Origin: DAOVQB01 sp023128935
Lineage (GTDB): Bacteria; Eisenbacteria; RBG-16-71-46; CAIMUX01; WJJG01
Direction: 5' to 3'
Assembly: GCA_030628905.1 (NCBI GenBank)
Contig: DAOVQB010000118.1
Location: forward strand, 1 to 13,522
DNA: 13,522 bases
Position numbers and translations under genes: made by a program. Each line of letters starts with the position of its first letter. Positions within the stretch are counted from its first letter, which is position 1. The notes under the pieces were generated by a model. That model saw only the letters and a list, made by a program, of their open reading frames with translations, ran no database searches and had not been told where the DNA came from. Positions 1 through 6,266 of this stretch are shown here, one piece after another.

Positions 1-83
1 GTCAGGTGCCTCAGATAATCCTACGCTCCAGGTCGTGAACTTCCCAGATCAGACTGCGATGAACATAGCGGGCCCAGGAGATT

Positions 84-876
84 GTGCTGGGTTAGCTGCG
101 CCTGTGCCCCGAGTGCAACCGTCGGGGACGCATTGTCCGGATCATGCCGGAGACCAGGACCTGGCGCGATGTGATTGCCTGCGGATGGACGGTCTTCTTC
201 CACTACTGCTCCAAGGAGATCATGTGCCCCACCCATGGACGGGTTCAGGAGATTATCCCGTGGGCGGATCCGTATGCCCGGATCACCTATCGCCTGGAAT
301 ACAACATCTTGATCTTCTCCCAGCTCATGACCCAGAAGGCGGCCGCCGAGATAATTCACATCTCTCAAGGGCATCGACGAGCTGCGCAAGGAAGAATGGC
401 GCCAAGTATCAGGGGCTGAGCGCAAGGCACTGAAGGGACTGCGCTGGATACTGTTCAAGCACCCCTCAAACCGTTCCAAGAAGGACAAGCAGATCCTCGC
501 CCAGCTGAGAAAGAGCAATTGCCGCATTCATCGGGCCTGTGTCCTCGGAGATGAATTCAATCAGTTCTGGAACTACAAGGCTCAATGGGCGGCAAGGCGG
601 TTTCTCAAGCGCTGGTCCACCGCAGCTCTGAAGAGTCGACTGGAACCGTTGCGCAAGTTCCTGCACACGCTCCGGGGGCACACAGAAAACATCCTCACCT
701 TCACCGAATCACGCCTGACCAACGCCGTCTCGGAAGGCCTCAATCGAATCATCCGCATTATCCGCAATCGGGCCAGTGGATTCCGCAGCCTGTGGGCCTT
801 CATGGATCTGATCTATCTCACGATTGGTGATGTCGATATTCCTGCTCAAATTCCGACGAGATTTCGCACACTGTAA
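84..876 (+). pseudogene. ISL3-family transposase remnant, internally deleted and frameshifted
   Basis: Two pieces of one transposase lie in different frames. The first, readable from about 96 to 359, has a CPEC zinc half-site, then TRTWRDVIACGWTVFF, a second half-site (CPTHG) and VQEIIPWAD, the usual ISL3 N-terminal zinc and helix-turn-helix region. The second, in the frame of position 361 through the TAA at 874-876, has GIDELRKEEWR, LKGLRW, then SRLTNAVSEGLN, which carries the third catalytic residue (Glu) of the DDE core, and the family's C-terminal GFRS. Between them the second half of the helix-turn-helix region and both catalytic Asp blocks are missing. About 265 residues remain against roughly 400 usual, so some 400 bp were lost and the junction near 360 is also a frameshift. 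An in-frame TAG lies at 93-95, just upstream of the zinc region. The protein cannot be active. I could not define terminal inverted repeats, and the left end may lie outside the window. Confidence 0.85.
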
Positions 877-1174
877 ACGGAGGTAATTATGCTGTCAGGC
901 AAGCATTCCATGCAGGTTCAGCCATTGAGAGATCCGGATATAGCCACTTTTCCAACGCCAGGTTAATTCTCGTAGAGACGGACTCGTGCTTCGTGAGGAG
1001 ATGCAGCGTTACGACACCCACAAAGGCAATCCTCGGGAAAGGCCCGCTCAGCCGATATCCGGGCCCTAACGAGTCTGTAGAATAACCCGGCGTGGGGTTT
1101 CTGGAATGCCCCATTTCGCTCGGGGATGCCGCGCCCTCCGTTCAGGCTCATTTCATATTGGAAGACGCTGTTGC
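877..1174. other. Intergenic stretch between transposase relic and sigma operon
   Basis: I see no convincing gene here on either strand; the open frames are short and lack ribosome sites and recognisable motifs. The part nearest the transposase probably contains the right flank of the insertion sequence, but no terminal repeat could be matched because no left partner is visible. A small GC stem (GGCCCG at 1041-1046 pairing with CGGGCC at 1060-1065) is present without a T-run, so I do not call it a terminator. Confidence 0.5.
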
Positions 1175-1203
1175 TTGTCCTTCCCGGGCGGCGGGCCTAC
1201 ACT
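1175..1203 (+). promoter_or_regulatory. Sigma70-type promoter of the sigma/anti-sigma/CHAT operon
   Basis: A -35 box TTGTCC (1175-1180) and a -10 box TACACT (1198-1203) are separated by exactly 17 bp, placing the transcript start near 1210, about 33 nt before the ATG at 1243. This is the only good housekeeping-type promoter seen upstream of the operon, and it rules out the longer reading of the sigma gene from 1126, which would begin before the promoter. No ECF-type AAC/CGT promoter was evident here, so autoregulation by the encoded sigma factor is not visible in the sequence. Confidence 0.6.
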
Positions 1204-1242
1204 GGAGCGGCAAGCCCCTATTCGATTTCAAGGGAAGCAGGA

Positions 1243-2025
1243 ATGAGGCGTGAGCCTGGAGTCGGTTCTCCCATTGGTGGTTCGGCGACGACGCCCGGGT
1301 CGAAATCCCAAGGGCCGAGGTGGCCGGTACGCCTGAGGGAGCTGGGCAAGGAGATCCGCTCTCCCCGGGATCAATCCCACCGCGACAGGGTTCGTGGGGA
1401 CACGTGGGTCCTCCTCAACTCCTCTCTATCTCGCTACTTACGTCTTCACTCCACCCGCATGGGCAAGCTCTCCCGGGAGGATCTGGAGGATATTGCCGCG
1501 CAGAAGTCGTTAGATTTACTCCGCAAGCTCGAAGTAGGAGAGTGGGACATGACGGATCGGTCTCCATCGGAGATAACAGGCTTCCTCTCGAAGGTGGCCC
1601 GCAATGGTTTCGTGGACCACCTCCGGGAGGCGGGCCGGAGGGTCGAGCCTACTGAAGAGGATCGGCCCGCGTGGGATGTCGGAGCGGCAGGGCAAGATGG
1701 CATGGTGGGCGCAGAGAACACTGGGGAGCTTCCTGACAAGCTGGTGGAGCGCAAGGAATTCGCCAAGGCGTTGCGCCTGTGCGTTGACCGGATAAATGCG
1801 CGGTCACAGCGGATCTGGTTCCTCAGGGCCTTCTGCACCATGTCGAGCAAGGAAATCGCCACTCACCCGGAGGTTTCCCTCAAGCCAAGTCATGTGGATG
1901 TCATCATGCAGAGGGCGCGTGAGGCGATCCGGGATTGTATGCATGAGAAAGGGTACGAGGCGCACGACATGCCTCCGGGGACCTTTGTTGAACTCTGGAG
2001 AGTCTTCCGGCTCAAGAGGGCATAG
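1243..2025 (+). CDS. ECF-like sigma-70 family RNA polymerase sigma factor
   Basis: A 260-residue protein with the two-domain layout of extracytoplasmic-function sigma factors, which bind core RNA polymerase in the cytoplasm and direct it to dedicated promoters. Region 2 spans about residues 53-133 (SRYLRLHS, LSREDLEDIAAQ, ITGFLSKVARNGFVDHLREAGRR). After an acidic, poorly conserved linker, region 4 spans about 170-236, with the helix-turn-helix in MSSKEIATHPEVSLKPSHVD and then IMQRAREAIRD. Start choice: ATG 1243 follows AGGGAAGCAGGA at short spacing and lies just downstream of the promoter at 1175-1203; an upstream in-frame ATG at 1126 would add 39 residues and precede that promoter. At 260 residues it is longer than the roughly 170-200 usual for ECF factors, with a basic N-terminal extension of about 50 residues and a 24-residue tail after region 4. 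It heads the operon, so the next gene is its likely partner. The subgroup and target promoters cannot be told. Confidence 0.85.
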   Translation: MRREPGVGSPIGGSATTPGSKSQGPRWPVRLRELGKEIRSPRDQSHRDRVRGDTWVLLNSSLSRYLRLHSTRMGKLSREDLEDIAAQKSLDLLRKLEVGEWDMTDRSPSEITGFLSKVARNGFVDHLREAGRRVEPTEEDRPAWDVGAAGQDGMVGAENTGELPDKLVERKEFAKALRLCVDRINARSQRIWFLRAFCTMSSKEIATHPEVSLKPSHVDVIMQRAREAIRDCMHEKGYEAHDMPPGTFVELWRVFRLKRA

Positions 2026-2030
2026 AGCGA

Positions 2031-2122
2031 CCCCCCCGCGGGCGTGTTTACGGAGTTGGAAGGTACCCCCCCCCCCCGCGGGCGTGTTTGCGGGGCTGGA
2101 AGGCGCCCCCCCCCCGCGGGCC
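2031..2122 (+). repeat. C-tract tandem repeat between sigma and anti-sigma genes
   Basis: Two near-identical units and the start of a third fill the intercistronic gap. Each unit begins with an uninterrupted C run followed by GCGGGCGTGTTT, a GGAGTTGG or GGGGCTGG variant, and AAGG. The C runs are 7 (2031-2037), 12 (2066-2077) and 10 bases (2106-2115), so the two complete units are 35 and 40 bp. Each C run ends in CCCGCGGG, which is self-complementary and could fold or pair between copies in the mRNA. The block ends 13 bp before the anti-sigma ATG and 8 bp before its GGAG. Such C runs are prone to slippage and also to sequencing error. Confidence 0.9.
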
Positions 2123-2135
2123 ATGGAGTATAACG

Positions 2136-3002
2136 ATGAACGACTCAACTACTCCTGCAGCGGCATCTAATCATCCGGGCAATGGTCAGGGGTTTCATCT
2201 CAATGAGGACCTCTGCCTGGATCTGATCCATGAGCTCCTTTCCACGGACGAGTGCGAAAGGGCCTTGTCTCATGCCGCAGAGTGCCCGCGGTGCGAAAGA
2301 CTCCTTCAGGAGATGGTTGGCGAACACGAACGCCTACGGGCTTTGGGGACAGTTCGAATTCTGTCTGCAGCTGAGGCTGACCGACCCATTGACACTCCCA
2401 AAGCAGAAGACCTCCGGCGCTGGAGCGCCTTATCAGATCTGTGGAAGACGCTGTGGGCGCCGCTGCGTGGTGGACGGCTTTGGCAGCCCCGTTCCGGTCT
2501 CCTGGTGGGTGTGGTGGCTGCGGCGGTGGTTGTCTTGCTGCTTGCGAGGTCTCAGGTGGGAGAATCTCCAGACACTGAGCTGCTTCACATGTTGCCCACG
2601 CGGGCGAGCGATATCCAGTTCAGAGCGGCCACTAGGGATGCAGCAGGCGGGGCGCTGGCCGTCGCACTCGAAGCATACGGGGCGCAGGATCACGAGCGAG
2701 CCGCGCAGCTGTTGCAGGAGATTGAGGTTCTGGGGCAGCTGGACACAATCCGCAAGATCTACCTCGGGAATGTGCTCGCGTGGCAAGGAGAGTATCAGCG
2801 CGCAGTATCCGTATTGCGCACCGTTTCCGTGCGGCTGTTGCCAGATCCTTGGAACGCTGAGACGCGCTGGACCTTGCATGTTGCCCTGAGGAAATCGGGT
2901 CACAAGGCAAGCGCGGATTCCCTTCTCCGTGTCCTAGCCGATGAACCCGGCGAGATTGGCCAGCGCGCCCGCGATCTTCTAGGATCGGGAGGCTCCAGGT
3001 GA
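2136..3002 (+). CDS. Membrane anti-sigma-like protein: zinc domain, one TM helix, TPR-like tail
   Basis: This 288-residue protein is the probable anti-sigma factor for the preceding gene. Residues 22-70 form a zf-HC2/ZAS-type zinc domain with the H46-x3-C50-x2-C53 signature (HAAECPRC), the fold that in known anti-sigma factors clamps an ECF sigma. One hydrophobic helix, about 121-138 (GLLVGVVAAAVVVLLLA), should anchor it with the zinc domain in the cytoplasm. The outer part, 140-288, is helical; 171-275 looks like two or three degenerate TPRs (ALEAYGAQDHERAAQLL, YLGNVLAWQGEYQRAVSVL, ALRKSGHKASADSLLRVL). Start choice: ATG 2136 has GGAG at 2125-2128, 7 nt upstream; the in-frame reading from 2088 starts inside the C-tract repeat and lacks a ribosome site. 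Its stop overlaps the GTG of the CHAT gene by 4 nt. A TPR tail outside the membrane is unusual for an anti-sigma factor and suggests it senses or binds a protein, plausibly the TPR-CHAT partner. That last point is inference. Confidence 0.8.
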   Translation: MNDSTTPAAASNHPGNGQGFHLNEDLCLDLIHELLSTDECERALSHAAECPRCERLLQEMVGEHERLRALGTVRILSAAEADRPIDTPKAEDLRRWSALSDLWKTLWAPLRGGRLWQPRSGLLVGVVAAAVVVLLLARSQVGESPDTELLHMLPTRASDIQFRAATRDAAGGALAVALEAYGAQDHERAAQLLQEIEVLGQLDTIRKIYLGNVLAWQGEYQRAVSVLRTVSVRLLPDPWNAETRWTLHVALRKSGHKASADSLLRVLADEPGEIGQRARDLLGSGGSR

Positions 3003-6000
3003 GGTCTGCCGACACTACACCCTGCGCTCCGCATCTTGTCCGGCTGGCATTCCTCGGGTTCATGATCCTGACTCTTCCCTCTCCATCGCTGGGCGGGAGT
3101 GCGCCTGCCTGCCACCCTGATTCGCTATCGCGCCGCATTGTGGAGTTGCGGGCTGAGGGGCGTTTCATCGAAGCGCTGGACCTCGCACGGAATCTGTTGG
3201 CGCTGGTGGAGAGGGATTCCGTGGCCAAACCTTGGGAGGCTGGGGACGCAGACAGACTGATCGAGACCCTTGAGTTCATCGTCCGACTTCCACCTGAAGC
3301 GCGGAGTGACTTATCACAGGAGGCCCGTTTGGCCCAAGAGGCTGATGAACATGACAAGCATGGCGAGTATGCGCAGGGAGCTAATCTGGTACGCCGGCAG
3401 CTGGAGATCCGCAGGCGTCATCTGGGTGACCGGCATCCCGAAGTTGCGGGAAGTCTTCAGTACCTGGCATTTCTCCTCAAGTGCCAGGGTGACTATGCCA
3501 GTGCTGAGCCCCTCTACCGGGAGGCCATAGAGCTGCGCCGGGAACTGCTTGGTCCGGAGCATCCGGATTTGGCCTGGAGTCTCAACGACCTTGGGGTGTT
3601 GCTACTGCGACAGGGCGAGAACGCACGTGCGGAGCCTTTGATCAGGGAGGCGCTTGCAATCAGCCGCGGGGTCTTGGGAGAAGAGCACGAGCTGGTGGCA
3701 CCCTGCATGAACAACCTCGCAGCCTTGTACTGGCGGCAGGGTGACTATGTTCGGGCCGAGCAGATCATGCGTGAGGCCCTCGCCATCCAGCGCCGGCTCC
3801 TTGGCGGGGAACATCTCGGCACTACGACCCTGCTGGGCAATCTGGCGTTTCTGCTGTCGATTCAGGGCGACTATGCGGCGGCCGAGCCTCTGTTCCGAGA
3901 GGTGCTGAGGCTGCGCCGCAAGCACCTTGGGAATGAGCACCCCGATGTGGCAACGAGCCTGAATGCACTGGCCAGGTTTCTGTATCACAAGGGTGAACCT
4001 CAGGCGGCCGAGTCGCTCTTCCGGGAGACGCTGTCCATGCGAACGGAGCTGCTGGGAGAGAGCCATCCAGACGTGGCGGTGACGCTCAGCAACCTGGCCA
4101 TGTGTCTCCAGGACAATGGTGATGCTGCTGGCGCAGAGCGACTTCTCCGACAAGCTCTCGCGTTGTCGAGGAGCAATCTGGGAGAGAATCATCCAGACAT
4201 CGCCCAGAATCTCTATAATCTGGCTGAAGTCCTCATGATTCGTGGGAGGTTGGATGAGGCCGAGGCCCTCTCGCGCAAGGCACTGGATATGCAGCGACGG
4301 CTTGTCGGTGAGCAGCACCCCTGTGTGGTCGGGACGCTGGAACTGCTCGCCCGCTGCCTGTGCTTGACAGGCGAGCTGGCGGCAGCCGAGCAGATCCAAT
4401 CACAGGCAGCCGACATCTTCGAGACGGCACGTCTCCGCGCTGGAAGTGGTCTAAGGCGGGCGACATTCCGAGCCTCGCCCTATTCGCAACTGGCCGCAAA
4501 TCGGCTCCTGTTGGGCAAGGGCGATGCAGCCTGGCCGGCGGCCGAGAGGGCGCTGGGGCGCGCCTTGGCAGATCTCCTCATCGCCTCCCATCAGAGGCCG
4601 CTCAGCTCTCTCGAGGTTGCCCGGGAGGATTCCCTCAAGCGGGCCCTAAGCCAATTCGAAGGGCAGCTGCTGGCTCTCCAGACCGCATCTCGCGCCGACA
4701 CTTTCGATGGCGCCGACACTTCCGATAGCACCGACACTTCCGATGGCGCCGACACTTTGGATGGCGCCGACACTTCCGAGGAGAGAGCGCGTTGCCTTGA
4801 GGAAGCGCGTACACGCCTTCTGGCGACGGAGGCTTCATGGATTGCCTTTCAGCGTAACATTGCCCTCAAGTATCCGATCCCAGAGGGCAGAGCCTTCCCC
4901 CTTGAGCGCGTCCAGGCGGTTATTCCTGAACGGACGGCGCTCTTGGGATGGTTGGACGTCGACGGGGGATGGTTGGATGCCGACGGGGGTCGTGAGTCAC
5001 GTGTTGTCTGGGGCTATGTCATTCGGGGGTCAGGGCCCGTGAACTGGGTCCGCCTTAAATCGTCGGCTCACGGCGGAGACGATTCTCCTTCAGCCGAGAG
5101 GGCGCGCGACTTTCGCGACGCGCTTAGAATCGCCGGATCCTGGCCGTTCCGGGTGACATCCGTGGCCAGGACCAAGGCGGAGGCCGGGAGCCTGTGGGCA
5201 GAGTGGATGGCACCCCTCATGCCCAGCCTAGACGGGGTTGAGAACCTGGTCGTCATCCCCTCGGGCCCGATGTTGGGGATCCCGGTCGAGAGCCTTGTGA
5301 ATTCCGACGGCATGTACCTTGTCGATCGCTGTGCGATCTCCTATGCCCCTTCGGCAACCATCCACACCTGGCTGCGGGAAAAGGCGCTGCCGGAGCATCA
5401 AGGGGTGCCGGAGTGGCGCGCTCTGCTCGTGGGTGACCCTCCCTTCGCACCGGATCACCTGGCCGTCATGGCGCGGGAGAAGGAGGGAGACGAGACCCAA
5501 GCCGGAGATTTTCTCGCGTCGGCCGCGCACCATCTTGAACCGACGGTTCTGCGGAGTGCTGTGGCCGGCAATGACGAAGCCCTGGCTGCACTCCCGCGCT
5601 TGCCTGGGACGCGTGAGGAAGTGCGCAGGGTGACTCATGCCGTTCCAGAGGCGTTTATTCTGCTCGGGGCTGAAGCCACAGAGCAGGAGATCGTTCGTAT
5701 GACGGAGTCAGGAGAACTGCGCACATTTCGTATCATTCATCTGGCGACACATGCACTTGTAGATGACGAGCGGCCAGAGCGGTCGGCCTTGGTTCTCTCG
5801 CGGGTGGGTCTGCCGGATCCGCTTGAGGCAATCATGGCCGGAACACGGATCTTCGACGGCCTCCTTACGGCAAGGGAGGTTGTCCGCGAGTGCACCCTGA
5901 ATGCAGAGCTTGTGACCTTGAGCGGTTGCCAGACCGCAATAGGGAAAGAGGCAGCGGGGGAGGGGTACATCGGCCTCGCCAACGCGTTCCTCCAAACCGG

Positions 6001-6250
6001 AGCGCGGAGCCTCCTGGTCAGTCTCTGGAAGGTTGAGGATGAAGCTACGGCGCTGTTGATGGGACGATTCTACGAGAACCTGACAGGTACCTATGGCGAC
6101 GAGCGCGGGGCAGGTACTAAGGCCGCGATGCCCAAGACCCAGGCGCTCCGGGAAGCCAAGCGCTGGTTGCGAACCTATGTGGATCGGCAAGGGGTTCAGA
6201 TCTACCAGCACCCAGCCTACTGGTCCGCTTTCATCCTAATCGGTGTGTAA
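2999..6250 (+). CDS. Exported TPR-CHAT protein, putative caspase-like cysteine peptidase
   Basis: This 1083-residue protein ends in a CHAT domain, a clan CD (caspase/separase-like) peptidase fold. Its catalytic pair is present: H918 in IIHLATHA and C977 in TLSGCQTA, followed by the family's GYIGLANAFLQTGARSLLVSLWKV and the terminal YWSAFILIG. The CHAT region is about 730-1083. Residues 108-475 hold about eight 42-residue TPRs of the kinesin-light-chain type (AEPLYREAIELR, LGPEHPDLAWSLNDLG), a protein-binding solenoid. Residues 565-594 are an acidic hexapeptide repeat linker. The N-terminus has a hydrophobic stretch (LVRLAFLGFMILTLP) ending near SAPA, read as a signal peptide, so it probably acts outside the cytoplasm; the lipobox is not canonical. 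Start choice: GTG 2999 follows GGGAGG (2987-2992) with 6-nt spacing and overlaps the upstream stop as GTGA, implying translational coupling. The substrate is unknown; the outer domain of the anti-sigma protein is the obvious candidate by position. Confidence 0.9.
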   Translation: MRSADTTPCAPHLVRLAFLGFMILTLPSPSLGGSAPACHPDSLSRRIVELRAEGRFIEALDLARNLLALVERDSVAKPWEAGDADRLIETLEFIVRLPPEARSDLSQEARLAQEADEHDKHGEYAQGANLVRRQLEIRRRHLGDRHPEVAGSLQYLAFLLKCQGDYASAEPLYREAIELRRELLGPEHPDLAWSLNDLGVLLLRQGENARAEPLIREALAISRGVLGEEHELVAPCMNNLAALYWRQGDYVRAEQIMREALAIQRRLLGGEHLGTTTLLGNLAFLLSIQGDYAAAEPLFREVLRLRRKHLGNEHPDVATSLNALARFLYHKGEPQAAESLFRETLSMRTELLGESHPDVAVTLSNLAMCLQDNGDAAGAERLLRQALALSRSNLGENHPDIAQNLYNLAEVLMIRGRLDEAEALSRKALDMQRRLVGEQHPCVVGTLELLARCLCLTGELAAAEQIQSQAADIFETARLRAGSGLRRATFRASPYSQLAANRLLLGKGDAAWPAAERALGRALADLLIASHQRPLSSLEVAREDSLKRALSQFEGQLLALQTASRADTFDGADTSDSTDTSDGADTLDGADTSEERARCLEEARTRLLATEASWIAFQRNIALKYPIPEGRAFPLERVQAVIPERTALLGWLDVDGGWLDADGGRESRVVWGYVIRGSGPVNWVRLKSSAHGGDDSPSAERARDFRDALRIAGSWPFRVTSVARTKAEAGSLWAEWMAPLMPSLDGVENLVVIPSGPMLGIPVESLVNSDGMYLVDRCAISYAPSATIHTWLREKALPEHQGVPEWRALLVGDPPFAPDHLAVMAREKEGDETQAGDFLASAAHHLEPTVLRSAVAGNDEALAALPRLPGTREEVRRVTHAVPEAFILLGAEATEQEIVRMTESGELRTFRIIHLATHALVDDERPERSALVLSRVGLPDPLEAIMAGTRIFDGLLTAREVVRECTLNAELVTLSGCQTAIGKEAAGEGYIGLANAFLQTGARSLLVSLWKVEDEATALLMGRFYENLTGTYGDERGAGTKAAMPKTQALREAKRWLRTYVDRQGVQIYQHPAYWSAFILIGV
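4693..4782 (+). repeat. 18-bp tandem repeat, five units, encoding an acidic linker in the CHAT protein
   Basis: Five consecutive 18-bp units of the form CGCCGACACTTCCGATGG run from 4693 to 4782; the last diverges at its end. They encode ADTFDG, ADTSDS, TDTSDG, ADTLDG and ADTSEE, residues about 565-594, between the helical region after the TPRs and the CHAT part. The unit is a multiple of three, so changes in copy number keep the frame and alter only hinge length. The sequence is acidic and should be disordered. Confidence 0.95.
4946..4987 (+). repeat. 21-bp in-frame duplication in the CHAT gene
   Basis: Two adjacent 21-bp units, GGATGGTTGGACGTCGACGGG and a copy with two substitutions, encode GWLDVDG and GWLDADG, residues about 650-663, at the start of the region preceding the CHAT domain. 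The few differences suggest a recent duplication. Confidence 0.9.
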
Positions 6251-6266
6251 GTGGAGACATATGCCC

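Noticed and set aside
1041..1065. GC stem GGCCCG/CGGGCC as a terminator
   Set aside because: Six pairs with a 13-nt loop and no following T-run.
887..1151. Short minus-strand frames between the transposase relic and the sigma gene
   Set aside because: No ribosome site, no recognisable motif, and they probably cover insertion-sequence flank DNA.
1126..1242. Upstream in-frame extension of the sigma factor by 39 residues
   Set aside because: It would begin before the TTGTCC-17-TACACT promoter and has no ribosome site, whereas ATG 1243 has both promoter and AGGGAAGCAGGA ahead of it.
2088..2135. Longer anti-sigma start inside the C-tract repeat
   Set aside because: The added residues are translated repeat DNA, and ATG 2136 has GGAG at proper spacing.
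3602..4399. 265-residue minus-strand open frame inside the CHAT gene
   Set aside because: It is antisense to the TPR array and its regularity mirrors the 42-residue TPR repeats on the plus strand; no family motif or ribosome site.
1175..6250. Reading the TPR-CHAT operon as a type III-E CRISPR (Craspase) locus
   Set aside because: No repeat-spacer array, no Cas7-11 or other Cas gene, and the CHAT protein carries an export signal; only the domain logic is similar.
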